Shown here piece after piece: positions 43,740-56,720 of a stretch of DNA of 64,000 nt. The notes under the pieces were generated by a model that saw nothing but the letters and a program-made list of their open reading frames with translations, was not told the origin of the DNA and did no database searches. The position numbers were made by a program, and so were the translations under genes. The stretch comes from Cryptomeria japonica (lineage: Eukaryota; Streptophyta; Pinopsida; Cupressales; Cupressaceae), in NCBI RefSeq assembly GCF_030272615.1, contig NC_081407.1, positions 373,076,998 to 373,140,997 of the forward strand. Reading direction: 5' to 3'. Each line of letters opens with the position of its first letter. The stretch's first letter is position 1.

Positions 43740-44953
43740 TATTGGCAATATTGATTATGTTTTCATTGATGTCAACATTGTATCTCGGTTGGATATGGTC
43801 CTGGTTGACTGTTGCTATCCCGGTTGGACCTATCCTGGTTTTTCTTAGTTTTGGCTATGATTCTGGTCCGGTATGATCAAATTCATGGATTTGGTTTCAG
43901 ATGGTTATTTAGGATGGTTACATGCTTGTCAAATTTAGTTAGTTCATGATTTGGTACTCCGAAAGCTATCATTTATGTTCCTGATTGATATTCTTGGTAC
44001 CAATTATCTTTATTGGTTCGCAATATTTGATGATTTGGTTAAGTAATTTTGGTTTGACTTATGGAAATGATTTCTAATGTGCTAAAAGCATTCTTGATCA
44101 TGTTCCAATTGTTTGGTTGCTTTGCATTGGTTGGCATGCTAATTTGGTGGTCCTATTTGGATCTGGTTGGTTATTTATGTGCTATTACACTAAGGGTTTC
44201 TACCAGTTGGTGAAACGTGTTGGAGATTTCTCTTAGTTTGATCTCTGGTGGATATAATTGTTTGGAAATTCAAATTAGGTCCATGCTATGTAATGTAAAT
44301 CATAATATTGGTTTGGTGGTATCATGTGATATAATTTTTGTAATTATGGGTTTATGGGTTTAGCTGACCTTGTTATCAAGGTTGATGATCGGTATTTATA
44401 GGTGACTTATTCATGTAATTTGGGTATGGGATAATGGTATGGTTATGTCTACATTATCAGTGAAAGGCTTATATGTGAACAAGGTCAAATCATTTAGCTG
44501 AAGGTTGTGAAAGGTTTTGGTATTGCATGGAAGACATTTGTGCTTAACCGGAACTGTATCAAGCATTAGGAGATGCTACTTTCATAGTTCATTCTTTTTG
44601 GATTGTAGTCTGGTTTTTTTGTAAGTTAGTGAGACTTACTTTTATGATGATCAGTGAGCTCTAGGCAGTTGGCATGATTGCAAGTGCAATCCCCATTCTG
44701 ATTATTTCACATATTACTACAAAAGTATTATCTGATTGTGGGTAGGGTTTCCCACCATGGTTTTTCGCTTGACCAGGTTTTCTACGTTAAAAATATTGGT
44801 GTTGTGTGTAATGTGATTTCATGTTTTATCTTTCACCATGTTGTCCTTATCTTGCTCCAGTAAAAATTTTATAATTTTCTTTAACTATTTAACTTGTGGA
44901 AAACTAATTCACCCCCCCTCTTAGTTTTCCTTTGGTATCAGAACATTCAAACA
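43740..44953 (+). repeat. element H 5' LTR
   Basis: Starts TATTGGCAATA (TGTTGG in the 3' copy) and ends TTCAAACA before the primer site. Its last 24 bases include a second primer-site-like string, TGGTATCAGAAC at 44933-44944. Confidence 0.88.
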
Positions 44954-44955
44954 AT

Positions 44956-44967
44956 TGGTATCAGAGC
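44956..44967 (+). promoter_or_regulatory. element H primer-binding site
   Basis: Exact TGGTATCAGAGC, the initiator tRNA-Met complement, two bases after the LTR. Confidence 0.92.
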
Positions 44968-45008
44968 CTGGTCCTCTTTATAGAAGCTTAACCACTTGAG
45001 GAGATCCG

Positions 45009-46064
45009 ATGGCATTGGCATCAAGTCATACACTTAATCCCTATTGAAAGTAGAGTCCCAGATTTGATGGTACAAATTAAAAAATTGGAAGGAGTGAATG
45101 AATATTCATATGAGATGTCTTGGAGTTGAAGTTTACCTAAGAGAGTAGAAAAAGGGTATACACCTCATGATCCTCATTCTGGAACACCGACACCTTCTAA
45201 TGATGTCAGAGTGAAAGAAGCACTATTGAGTGCCATATTTGATAAGAAGCTATTAAATGTTATAGAGTTGGAAAATGCTAAGCAGATCTGGTTGAAGCTT
45301 GAAACTCTCTATGAAGGCGACCAAGCAATAAAGATTGCAAAACTTGAAGGTTTCCAGGTAAGATATGAAAATTTGAAGATGGAGGAAGATGAAAAGATAA
45401 GTTCTTTCATGGATAGAGTGAATGAGATTGTCATGGGAATCAAATGTTGAGATGGAAATATCAATAAGGATGAGGTTGTGTTAAATATTAGGAGATTTAT
45501 ACCTCTGTCTTATAAGATGAAGGCTACTGCAATTAATGAATTCTAGACAATGTCAAGTACCCCTATTACCAGAGATACATTACTTGGTAAATTGACTACT
45601 TTTGAGCTTAAGGATCTTGGAGATCAGAGTGCTACTAAGACAAAAACTGCATTTAAATAATTTGCCTCCGGTAAGTAGAAGATAGATTGGAAAGAATTAT
45701 ATGCTAAATATTTGAAGACATTGAGAGAGAAGATAGAGAACTTGAAGAGTTGGAAGCCTTAATTGCTAGAAGAATCCCTAAAGGACCGGTTGGAAGTAAG
45801 TTTGAAGGAAAAGTTCCCTTTAAATGTTTTTCATGCAATAAGATTGGTCACTTTTCTTCTAGATGTCCTGAAAGAGCTGCTAGGAATCATGAAATATTCA
45901 TGAGGAATTATAAGCCTAATCCAGAATATCAGAGCAGATCTAAATTTAGAAGGAACAATGATAAATCATGTTACTATGCTAGTGATGATGATTTTGGTAT
46001 TACTGATGATGAGGATGATGAACCTGTAAGTGGATCCGGTAGTGGAAGCTCTGGTAAAGATTAG
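45009..46064 (+). pseudogene. element H gag (broken)
   Basis: Starts at ATG 45009 but meets stops within about 40 codons. Recognisable parts are the NAKQIWLKLETLYEGD block (45270-45330), KISSFMDRVNEIVMGIK (near 45396-45446, ended by TGA) and a CCHC knuckle (CFSCNKIGHFSSRC, about 45826-45870) followed by an Asp/Glu-rich and Ser/Gly-rich tail ending at 46064. Confidence 0.85.
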
Positions 46065-47336
46065 GTCTTTATTGCTATCAAGGATGATTCTCTGGAACCT
46101 GTCATTGATACAACTCATACTGAGGAGAAGGATTTAAATGTTAAAATTGAAGAGAAGGATGAATGGGTTATATATAGTGGTTTCTCACATCACATGACTA
46201 GTGACAAGAGGAAATTCCTCTCTGCAAGAATTTGATGGTGGACTAGTCAAATTCGGAGACAACAAAGCATGCAGGATCAAAGGCAAATGAACAATATCCT
46301 TGGATGGTAAGACTAATACTAATAATTTTTATTATGTTGGAGGAGTGGAGCATAATCTTTTGAGTGTAGGTCAGATGGTGGATAGAGGATTTCATTTGCA
46401 ATTTAAAGATGGAAAGTGCAAGATTATCAATAGATCTGGACTGGAAATTGCATCTGGAACTCAGACCAAAGGCAACATATTTCATTTGAACTCCAATGAG
46501 AAGGCTTGCTTGATTGCTCATTTTGATGAAAGCTAGTTATGGCATAAGAGGATGTGTCATGTAAATTTTGATTGCATAGTGAAGATCAGTTCAACATACG
46601 TTGTCAAATATTTGCCCAAGATTATTAAGCGTTACAATCTGGTATGTACAGAATGTCAAATGGGTAAACAAGTTAGAAATTCTTTCAAAAGCATACATGA
46701 TAGATCTAATGAAATTATTAATATTATTCATACTAATCTATGTGGACTGACAAGGACTAAAAGTTTCCAAGGTGATAGATACTTTATGTTTCTTATTGAT
46801 GAATATTCTAGAATGATATGGGTTGAATTTTTGAAAGAAAAATATGAAGCTCTTGAGAAATTCAAAATTTTCAAAGCTATGGTTGAGACAAAAACATGAT
46901 TGAAGATAAAGTTCTTAAGGTTAGATTAAGGCAATGAATTTATATACGGTGAGTTCAACAACTTTTGTGAGAATCATGGAATCGGAAGACAATTTTCTAC
47001 AGCTAGAACCCCACATCAGAATGGAATAGTGGAAAGGAAGAACATAACTATCTTGGATGCTACAAGAACAATGATGATGGAAGCCAAATTAGCTGATATC
47101 TACTAGAGAGAAGCTGCCAATGCTACGGTATACACTCTCAATAGATTGCACATAAAAGGTGATACCGGTAAGACTCCTTATGAATTATGGTTTGGTCATA
47201 CTCCTACTGTCAGATATTTCAGAATTTTTGGAAGTAAATTGTATATTAGAAGAGATGATGCATTAAAGAAATTTGATCCTAGAAGTGATGAAGGAATATT
47301 TTTGTGTTATTCTACTAAGAGCAGGGCATATAAATG
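46065..47336 (+). pseudogene. element H protease, pre-integrase, integrase (broken)
   Basis: The protease motif reads VIYSGFSHHM: the catalytic aspartate of DSG is Y. The pre-integrase block (GVEHNLLSVGQMVDRG, 46330-46380) keeps CAG at 46374-46376 where elements A and D have TAG. The zinc region (CTECQMGK) and integrase core (IHTNLCGLTRTK, DEYSRMIWVEF, PHQNGIVERKN) follow with stops at 46534, 46897 and near 46924. The end of integrase is interrupted by the LINE tail. Confidence 0.86.
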
Positions 47337-47495
47337 GTTTTGATTATAGGAAAAATAGGTTTTGAAGGGACCCTGAAACCCTTTATAAGAGATCCTTAAA
47401 AGATAAGAGCATTAAGAAATAAGAAAAGACATTCTGGAAAAAAACTAGCACAGTTCTGGGCAAAAGCCAGCATAAAAGCCCAACAAAACCAGCAA
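47337..47495 (-). mobile_element. LINE 3'-tail insertion with 12-bp target duplication
   Basis: GGCATATAAATG (47325-47336) and GGCATATAGATG (47496-47507) flank the piece, a 12-bp duplication with one mismatch. On the minus strand it runs from T-rich sequence through AAAGGG...CCCTTCAAAACC to a TATAATCAAAA tail. It is a short 5'-truncated LINE copy like 63010-63210. Confidence 0.75.
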
Positions 47496-47507
47496 GGCAT
47501 ATAGATG

Positions 47508-49145
47508 TTATAAAAAAGATTGAGTAGGATAATGGAAAGCATAAATGTCAAGGTGGATGAGCAAGGTAATAATCAAATCAAATCATATGACTATGGATCA
47601 GAAGATGAATTTGTCAGATTAGAACTAGTAGTGCAAGAATCAGTTTAGAGCATTGATCTAGTTGCTTCGGTAACACCAGAAAACTCCATAGTGACTGTTG
47701 AAGAGCAAAAGGAATCAGAAAGTCAAGATAATCCAAAGCCTCCTAGGTAGGTGAAGTTGAATCATTTTTAATATCAAATCATTGGAGATAAAAGGAAAGG
47801 TGTGATGACAAGAAGAAGGTTAGTTGCTGAAGAGGTATGTTTAATTTTTCAAATTGAACCAGAATCATTTATTCAAGCAAGTGAAGATGAGAATTGGATG
47901 AAAGCAATGGAAGAGGAATTGAATCAGATAGAAAAGAATAAAACATGGGAATTGGTTCCTAGACCTAAAGATAAGAATGTTATTCATGGGTTTTCAGAAA
48001 TAAACTAAATGAGGAAGGTAAGGTTGTAAGAATAATGATAGATTAGTTTGCAAAGGTTACTCATAGGAAGAAAGAGTCGATTATGATGAGACTTATGCTC
48101 TGGTTGCAAGAATTGAAGCGATAAGACTATTTGTTGCCTATGTTGCACACAAGAACTACAAGGTATATCAAATGGATGTCAAATGTGCATTTCTGAATGA
48201 AAATCTTGAAGAAGAAGTCTATATTGAGAAACCTTATGGATTTTATTTACCAAAGGACAAGGACATGGTTTGCAGATTGAAGAAAGCTTTATATGGAATG
48301 AAACAAGCCCCTAGAGCATCGTATGCTAGATTAGATAAATATATTTGAAAAGTCAGTTTTAGAAAAGGTAATGCTGATAGTAACTTATATTATAAGATTG
48401 AGCATGATGACATGTTGATCATTAAAGTCTATGTTGATGATATCATTTTTGGTGCAGAAGAAGGTTTATGCATGAAATTCATTGATGATATGAAGAATGA
48501 ATTTGAAACGTCTATGATTGGAGAGATTAAATTTTTCTTAGGTTTGTAGATTACTCAAATTGATAAAGGTATTTTCATTTGTCAAACTAAGTATGTGAAG
48601 GATTTTCTTAAGAAAATTGGACTTTAAAATTCTAAACCTATTGGTACTCCTATGATAATTGGTTGCAAATTGTCTAAGGAAGATGAATCCCCTAGAGTGA
48701 ACCCATCTAGATACAAATCAATGATTGGTAGATTGTTGTACTTAACTTAGACTAGATCTGATATAATGAATGATTTCTCCATTGCTTCTAGATTTTAGTC
48801 CAATCCTAGAGTAACTCATGATATTGTTGTTAAAAGGATATTTAGATATTTGGCAGGTACAATAGATTATGGGTTATGATATTCTAAGGAGGATGGTTTC
48901 AGATTATATGCCTATACAAACTCTGATTGGGAAGGAGATGTAGATGATAGGAAGAGCACTATAGGGGGTGCATTCTTTATTTGGAAGAAGTTAGTTTCAT
49001 GGCTCAACAAGAAAAAAACATGCACTTCATTATCTATTGTTGAAGCTAAATATGTAGTTGCTGCAACTGATTGTACTTAGATTTTATGAATGAAAAATAT
49101 GTTGAAAGATATAAGGGTAAGTTATGATGAGCCTATTGTTATTCA
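47508..49145 (+). pseudogene. element H reverse transcriptase and RNase H part (broken)
   Basis: The linker after integrase is Glu/Ser-rich. Reverse transcriptase starts near 47800 ([19 protein letters not shown]), with LVCKGYS, the LYGMKQAPRA block at 48290-48320 and catalytic YVDDIIFG near 48433. RNase H follows from about 48900 (YTNSDWEG), and is interrupted at 49145 by element I. Frameshifts (near 47985) and several TAG/TGA codons break it; catalytic aspartates of RT remain. Confidence 0.86.
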
Positions 49146-50502
49146 TGATGGCATTGCATGAAGATTGGAAGTGTTGTCATTGATGTCAATTGTAATCGGT
49201 AATGAAGAAATAAAGCGACCGGTAATTAAGTAGTAAAGCAATTGGTATTGAAGCAGTGAAGTTCAACTGGTAACCCTAACCAGTTGGGAAGCCAAACCCT
49301 AATTGATAGAGCTTGGAGATCGGTTGTGATGGTTTATGATAAAATAATGATCGGTGATCAAGATGCCACGTATGCATATTGCACGTGATGAGTTTCAAAA
49401 TGGTTTTGGAACTTAAATATACCATTTATCTTGGGAATGATCAAATGCATGGTATGGAGTGACAAACGTGTGATGTGTTACAAGATTCAAAGTGTGATGA
49501 TCCAAGAGTAGTTGTAGATGCCTAGAAGAATGTAAAGTTGATTGCATGTAATCTAACAGTCAAGATTGAACCGATGCGTTTGTAATCTCTATGAGAATTT
49601 TAGGGTTTGTGTTGTGTTATCGACCTAATGTATTTTTTTTTAAGGTTGATGGATTGATTGAGTGTCTAGGTTGGAAAATTTGATTAAGTGTGGAAGTGAT
49701 TATTGTTGAACTAGGAGGTGTGTCTACAAAATGATGTGAATGCAGATAGGAGCAGAAAATGATTTGATTCAACAAGGAAGTGTTATTTCTAGATTGGTCA
49801 AGAACCTGTTGTTCTCTAACCATTACAATAGTAAAATCCCTTAACCGGGTAAGCTTTAATAGGCTTGTTGTTGAAATCCTCTAATCAGGTGATCTATTAT
49901 CTTGGATTTGAAATCCTTCACTAGGGTTGCCTTTAACAAATTATTTGTAGTCAATCTGTTAATGGATTGGTCCTTAACTAGATTTGTTCCTAACAAAACA
50001 TTATTGTATAAGCTTCTAACCGGGCTTGGCTCCTAACCGGGAAAACTTTAGAAGAGTTCAAAATACTTTTGGGTATTCATCCCCACCGTGGTTTTTCCCA
50101 TTTGGGTTTCCACATGAAAAATCATTGTGTCAAGTGGTGAATGATTTTGTGGATGTGTTTTTGGTATGGTTGATATGAATGAATGATAAATGTGCATAGA
50201 TATATTTAAATTATTGGAAATGATCTGAAATATGTTATTACTGGTATTAGTGAATTCGTTTAAGGTTTTGGTCAAATGGTATTAAAATTTCAGATTTGTT
50301 TCATTATATCACTAATTATTTAGGTCAACTAGTAAGGTTTATCAGAGTAGCTACAGATTTGTTAAAATGTCTAAACTAGTAAACTTTGTGAGTTGATTCT
50401 AAGTTGAAAATAAGTTTGGTGAAAATTTAGTCTATTTTCTAACTACTGATTCACCCCCCTCTCAGTAGTTGACTAGATCTTTATAGTTTCATCATATTAT
50501 CA
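49146..50502 (+). repeat. element I 5' LTR
   Basis: Starts TGATGGCATTGCATG (TGTTGGCATTGCATG in the 3' copy) and ends CATATTATCA. Two related blocks with AACCGGG near 49845 and 50018 are part of it. Confidence 0.9.
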
Positions 50503-50504
50503 AT

Positions 50505-50516
50505 TGGTGTTAGAGC
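50505..50516 (+). promoter_or_regulatory. element I primer-binding site
   Basis: TGGTGTTAGAGC, two changes from the initiator tRNA-Met complement, two bases after the LTR. Confidence 0.85.
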
Positions 50517-50572
50517 ATTTTCGGTCCTCTTGAGTATAATCCTAATAGCTTGAGGAAAATATCTAGGAGAAA

Positions 50573-51530
50573 ATGCTGAAGAGAGAAGGTCCAAAGTTCA
50601 ATAGAGATAACTACAACATCTGGAGTGATAGGATGAAGATTTAGATCAAGAGATTAGGAAGTCAGTATTGGGATCATGTTGTTAATAAGTATAACTTGCC
50701 TAGTGGAATTATGACAGATGATCAGAAGAAGGAGCAAAAGGAGAACAACCAAGCATTGGAAGCCATCATCAGTACCCTGTCAGATTCAGAATATGTTGAT
50801 GTTCATGGATTGGAGACTGCACATGAAGTTTGACAGAAACTAGAAGAAATCTATTGCGGTGATGAGCATGTAAAGATAGCCAAGGAAGAGGGTCTCAGAG
50901 GAAAATTTGATTATATGAGAATGGCTGAAGGTGAAAACATTCAATAGTATGGTCAGAGAATCAAGGAGATAGTTGGAGAAATCAAAAGTGTTGGAGGTAT
51001 AGTGGAGGATGCCACTGTGGTTAGCAAGGTATTGAGAACCCTTCTACTTGTCTACACTATCAGACTTGCAATCATTCAAGAACTCAAATCTATTGACAAG
51101 ACAAAGGTAACTCTTGACTCTATCATTGGTAAATTGTTTTCCTTTGAATTAAATAGTTTTGATGGAAGTGTTCAGAGGTCAGAATCAACATTTAAAGCCT
51201 CCATCTCAACCCCACGAGTGAGGAAAAGTAGAGAAGTAAGTTACAATCATGAATATAGATCCAGGAAAGAGGTAGATGATAAAAATAGCTTGATGGAACT
51301 TGAAGCATTGTTGGTCAAGTGGTTACCTAGAGGTACCGGTATGTATAGAGGTAAATTACCCCTTAAATGTTTTGCATGTAGCTGGATAAGACATATTGTT
51401 GCTAAATGTCCCAATGGAGATAATGAGAAAAAATGAGAGAAATATAGGAAGTTTAAAGGAAAAGGAAAAATAAATTGTCTCATTGCAGTGGATGAAGGTA
51501 TTACAGATGAAGAATCTGAGAAAATACAAA
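50573..51530 (+). pseudogene. element I gag (broken)
   Basis: ATG 50573 opens KREGPKFNRDNYNIWSDRMK, a copia gag start, with TAG at 50642. The same frame then runs through 51002-51436, with the knuckle CFACSWIRHIVAKC in which the usual GH glycine is changed (IRH), and TGA at 51434. A frame change lies near 51525. Homology to gag of element B is clear (NYxxW start, GGDEHVKIAK-type block). Confidence 0.85.
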
Positions 51531-52832
51531 TGAGAACATTGTATTTGTTGCTATCAAAGAAGACATGTCAGATCAGAAGGCATTGGTCTCTCACTTGGAT
51601 AATTTAGATGTCTAGATTATTGACAGTGGTTGTTGACAACACATGACTGGTGACCGTAGCAAGTTTCTAACATTGGACAAATTTGATGGAGGTGTTGTCA
51701 AATTTGGGAACAACTCTCCCTGCATGGTGAAAGCCAAAGGATCCATTTCCCTGAATGGTAAGAGTAGTGTAGATGATATCTACTAGGTTGAAGGTTTGAA
51801 ACACAATCTTTTGAGTGTTTCTCAACTCAATGACAAAGGTTACCTGTTATAATTCAAGAATGGAGTTTGCAAGATCTTTGGAAGCAAAGGTGAACTGGTT
51901 GCAACTGGAAAACAAACCAAAGGTAACCTATTTCACTTAAACTCTAAAATCAACAATTGTTTGATTGCAAAAGTAGAAGATAGTTGACTTGGGCATTAGA
52001 GGTTTTTCCATGTGAATTTTGATAACATTATAAGAGTCAACAAGTCAAAATCAGTAAGAGGATTTCTGTAGTTGGATAAACCGGTGAATGCTTTATGCAA
52101 GGAATTTCAGTTAGGGAAAATGACATCCTCAACCTTCAAGAGAAAATCTTTCTCAGCTAAACATTTGCTAGATTTGGTTCATACTGACCTATGTGGACCA
52201 ATGAAGACAAGGAGTATTCAAGGAGATCGGCACTTCATGATATTTACTGATGACTACTCAAGGATGATGTGGGTCACATTCTTGGAAGATAAGATAGAAG
52301 CATTAAACAAATTTAAAGCATTCAGAGGCTTGGTTGAGAATGAAAGTAGAAGAAAGCTAAAATGTTTAAGAATTGATCAAGGTGGTGAGTTTACTTCGGA
52401 GGAATTCACTAGATACTGTGAAAATAATGGGATCAAGAGGCAACTATCTGCACCAAGGACACCACAAGATAATGGTATTGCAGAAAGGAACAACTGGTTA
52501 GTGGTTGAAGCTTCTATGACTATGTTAATCCAAGGAGGTGCAGCTAAGACATTTTGGAAAGAAGCTGTCAGCACAACTATTTATACAATGAATCGGATAT
52601 TGGTTAAAAGACCTAAGGACAGAACACCCTATGAATACTGGTATGGTAGATCACCAAATGTCAGTTACTTCAAATATTTTGGTAGAAGATGTTTTATTAA
52701 AAGAAGTGATTATATTGGTAAGTTTGATGCCAAAAGTGATGAAGGCATATTTCTTGGTTACTCCACCAAGAGAAAAGCTTACAAGTGCTACAACAACTAG
52801 ACTAAGAAGATCATTGAAAGTGTCAATGTCTG
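51531..52832 (+). pseudogene. element I protease, pre-integrase, integrase (broken)
   Basis: Protease IIDSGC keeps the DSG triad but has TAG just before it and TGA just after. Pre-integrase (EGLKHNLLSVSQLNDKG, 51790-51840) has further stops. From 52072 to 52799 the integrase is open: zinc residue part (ALCKEFQLGK, one Cys changed to F), LVHTDLCGPMKTRS, DDYSRMMWVTF and PQDNGIAERNN, with all three catalytic positions apparently present. It ends at TAG 52798-52800. Confidence 0.87.
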
Positions 52833-54690
52833 AGTAGATGAATTTCCTAAAAAATCTAAAGAAACAAGCAAGAAGGAGTAAGAAGAAGAACCAAAAACAT
52901 TGTTTTTGGAACTGGAACTGGTAAAACCAAAAGTTGGAGAATTGAAAATGGAAGCCCCAGTTCAACCGGAACATGAAGGTCCAGCAGAAGATGAAGATAG
53001 TGAAGAAGAAGAAGAACTTGAAAACCAAGATCAAGATATTCCAATGTATGTCATACTCAATCATAGTCTCAATCAAGTTATTGGAGACAAGAATTCAGGT
53101 GTGTTAACTAAAAGAAAGCTAAGAGAAAAATCTTGTATGATCTCCGCCATTGAGCCTAGAACTGCAAAAGAATCCTTTGCAGATGAAGACTGGATCAAGG
53201 CAACGGAAGAAGAACTTGATCAAATAGAGAATAATAATACATGGTCATTAGTACCTGGACTGGAAAACAAGAATTTAATAGGCACAAAGTGGGTATTCAG
53301 AAACAAATTGAATGAAGATGGAGTAATGGTGAGGAATAAAGACAGACTGGTATGGAAAGGATATGCACAAGAGGAAGGTGAAGATTATGGTGATACATTT
53401 GCACCAGTAGCAAGATTGGAAGGAATAAGGACTCTACTTGCATTTGCTGCATATAGAGGATTTAAGGTATATCAGATGGATGCTAAATCAGCATTCTTAA
53501 ATGGAATATTGGAAGCAGAAGTCTACATAGAACAACCAAATGGTTATGCATTAACTAAAGAAAAGGATATGGTGTGAAAGCTACATAAGGCACTATATGG
53601 ATTGAAACAATCACCAAGAGCATGGTATGAAAGATTGCACTCTCACTTAGTAAAGATAGGTTTTCAAAGGACCAGTTTAGATATTAACATATATGTCAAG
53701 GCAGAAGGAGATAAAATACTAGTAAGTGAGGTATTTGTTGATGATATCATTTTTGGAGGTAATGATGATATGTGTCATGATTTTGCTAATAAAATGAAGA
53801 ATGAATTTGTGATGTCACTGGTAGGTGAGATAAAAAATTTCATAGGTTTAAAAATCCAACAGATGAAGGAAGGGATTTTTATCAAACAATCCAAGTATGT
53901 GAAAGAAGTATTGAGAAATTTTGGAATGGAAGATTGTAAACCAGTTGGAACACCAATGGTTACAGGCTATAAATTGTCAAAGGAAGATGATTCTGCACCA
54001 ATTGATGAAAAAGAATATAGATCCATGATAGGTAAGCTACATTATGTTGTCCACATTAGACCAAACATTGCTCATGCAATAGGATTGGTTGCCATATTTC
54101 AGAAAAATCCAAAGGAGTCACACATGATTGCAACCAAAAGAATTTTCAGATACTTGAAAGGCACAATAGATTATGGATTATGGTATCCATATGCAGGAGA
54201 CTTTGAATTAAAATTCTATACCAATACAGATTAGGCAAGCAATGTTGATGACAGGAAAAGTACAACTAAAGGAGTATTTTTTCCTTGAGGCAAATTAGTG
54301 CCTTGGAGCAGCAAGAAACAAAGTTGTATCTCTCAATCAACAACAAAAGCTGAGTATGTTGCAGCTGACATGAATTGTACCCAAACAATCTGGAAGAAAC
54401 ACATATTGGAAGGTTTCAAGCTAAAGATATTTGAACTGGTAAGAATTTTTTGTGATAACACAAGTGCTATAAATATTTCTAACAACCCAGTGTTGCATGC
54501 TAGGACAACATATGTATAGAGCTGAAGTATCATTTCCTGAAAGAGAAAGTTCAAAGCAAAGATGTATCAATGGAGCATGTTTCCACTAAAGAGCAAATAG
54601 CATATATTTTCACTAAACCTCTACCTAAGGATACATTTGAATATCTTAGAGGTAAGTTAGGTGTTGTACCCCTACATGTAGTCAACTAAG
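52833..54690 (+). pseudogene. element I reverse transcriptase and RNase H (nearly open)
   Basis: Same frame as the integrase. A Glu/Pro-rich linker (52900-53040) precedes the polymerase: LIGTKWVFRNKLNEDG near 53275, YQMDAKSAFLNG (53469), LYGLKQSPRAWYERL block after a TGA at 53575, and VFVDDIIFGG near 53730. RNase H follows (SSKKQSCISQSTTKAEYVAA, CDNTSAINIS) with TAG at 54232 and a frame change near 54515. It is one of the best kept copia polymerases in the window. Confidence 0.88.
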
Positions 54691-54763
54691 AAGATGCAAA
54701 AGACATCAATCCGAGATCCTATTGAAAATCTTGAAGAAGGATTGGTGAAGAATGTAGCTACTC

Positions 54764-55073
54764 CATAGGGGGAGAAGCTAATTGCAAAATGATGAAGCAT
54801 AGATAAGAAACATAATGGTTTACTTCACTTTGGAATTGGTGTCAAAGGGGGAGAAAAGTATATTATTGATAGCCTTATATGTTAAAGAGAGAAGACAGAT
54901 TGCAGACCAGTTACCAGCTGAAGATATCAAGATACAGTTGAAGGAGAGTATATGTTGAAAAATGTAAACCAAGATTCCTATGCCTCTGTATATGCTTTAC
55001 CCTCAATCATGACAATCAATTGGTATTGATATTTGTATTGCCATCAATGCCAAAGGGGGAGAATGTTGGCATT
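54764..55073 (+). promoter_or_regulatory. element I polypurine tract and upstream GGGGGAG boxes
   Basis: CAAAGGGGGAGAA at 55061-55073 abuts the 3' LTR. Two further boxes lie at about 54767 (TAGGGGGAG) and 54845 (CAAAGGGGGAG). Confidence 0.82.
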
Positions 55074-56401
55074 GCATGAAGATTGGAAGTGTTGTCATTG
55101 ATGTCAATTGCAACTGGTAATGAAGTAGTAAAGAAACCAGTATTGAAGGAGTGAAATTCAACCGGTAACCCTAACCAGTTGAGAAGTTTAACCCTAACAG
55201 ATAGAGATTAGAGATCGGTTGTGATGGTTTATGATCAGATGATGATCAGTGATGAAGATGCCACATATGCATGTTGTACGTGATGAGTTTCAAAATGGTT
55301 TTGGAGCATAAAGATAACCATTTATCTTGGGAATGATCAAATGCATAGTATGGAGTGACAAACACATGATGTGTTATAATATTCAAAGTGCGATGATCCT
55401 GGAGTGGTTATCGATGCCTAGAAGAATGTAAAGTTGATTGCATGTAATCTAATGGTCAAGGTTGAACCGATGTGTTTGTAATCTCTATGAGAATTTTAGG
55501 GTTTGTGTTGTGTTACCGACCTAATGTATTTTTTTTAAGGTCGATGGATTGATTGAATGTATAGGTTGAAAAATTTGATTAAGTGTGGAAGTGATTGTTG
55601 CCGAACCAGGAGGTGTGTCTATAGAATGATGTGAATGCAGATAGGAGCGGTAAAGGATCTGATTCAACAAGCAAGTGTTATTTCAAGATCAGTCAAGAAC
55701 CTGTTGTTCTCTAACCATTACAGCAGTAAAATCCCTTAACCGGGTAAGCTTTAACAAGCTTCTTGTTGAAATCCTCTAACCAGGTGATCTATTATCTTGG
55801 ATTTGAAATCCTCTACTAGGGTTGCCTTTAACAAAGTATTTGTAGACAATTTGTTAACTGATTGGTCCTTAACTGGATCTGTTCCTAACAAAACATTATT
55901 GTATAAGCTTCTAACCGGGCTTGGCTCCTAATAGGGCAAACTTTAGAAGATTTCAAAATACTTGTGGGTATTTATCGCCTCCATGGTTTTTCCCATTTGG
56001 GTTTCCACGTGAAAAATCATTGTGTCAAGTGGTGAATGATTTTGTGGATGTGTTTTTGGTATGGTTGATATGAATGACTGGTAAATATGCATAGGTAAAT
56101 TTAAATGACTGGAAATGATCTAAAATATATTATTAATGGTATTAGTGAAGTGGTTTAAGGTTTTGGTCAAATGGTATTTAAGTTTCAAATCTCTTGCATT
56201 ATATCATTGATGTTTTAGGTCAACTGGTAAGGTTTATTAGAGCAGCTGCAGATTTGTTAAAATTTCTAAACTGGTAAACTTTGTGAGTTTATTCTAAGTT
56301 GTGAATAAGTTTGGTAAAAATTTAGTCTATTTTCTAACTACTGATTCACCACCCCCCCTCTTAGTAGTTGATCGGATCTTTATAGTTTCATCATATTATC
56401 A
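55074..56401 (+). repeat. element I 3' LTR
   Basis: 1328 bp, start TGTTGGCATTGC and end CATATTATCA, followed by the target duplication ATTCA. Confidence 0.92.
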
Positions 56402-56643
56402 ATTCAGTGTGATAATACTGTTTCTATTGATATGTCAAAGAATCCGGCATTTCAGTCCAAGTCAAAACACATATCTATAAAGTATAACTTCTTGAAGGAA
56501 AAGGTTGAAGCAAAGGAAGTTAGATTGGTTTATATGACTACTAAGGAACATATTGCATATATTCTAAAAAAACCATTTCCTAAAGATACTTTTGAATATC
56601 TTAGAGATCAGTTGGGGGTCACCACCCCTTTGACAAAGACTTA
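56402..56643 (+). pseudogene. element H RNase H C-terminal part
   Basis: Resumes in frame at the CDNT motif of RNase H and ends with the usual copia pol terminus (KSKHISIKYNFLKEK, TKEHIAYILKKPFPKDTFEY) at TAG 56641-56643. It is open for its whole length here. Confidence 0.88.
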
Positions 56644-56720
56644 GAGATATAGGGATGCATCATTATGGTGAGCTTATAACACTTATGTTTTGACCCAGGT
56701 TGATGGGATGATGCTACTGC

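Larger units (their letters stand above)
49146..56401 (+). mobile_element. copia element I, innermost of the second nest
   Basis: 7256 bp, LTRs 49146-50502 and 55074-56401, with an exact 5-bp duplication ATTCA (49141-49145 and 56402-56406). With one ATTCA removed the H reading frame continues correctly into the CDNT motif of RNase H. Internal order is primer site, gag, protease, integrase, reverse transcriptase, RNase H, polypurine tract. LTR ends and length (1357 against 1328 bp) have diverged, so it is not very recent. Confidence 0.93.
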
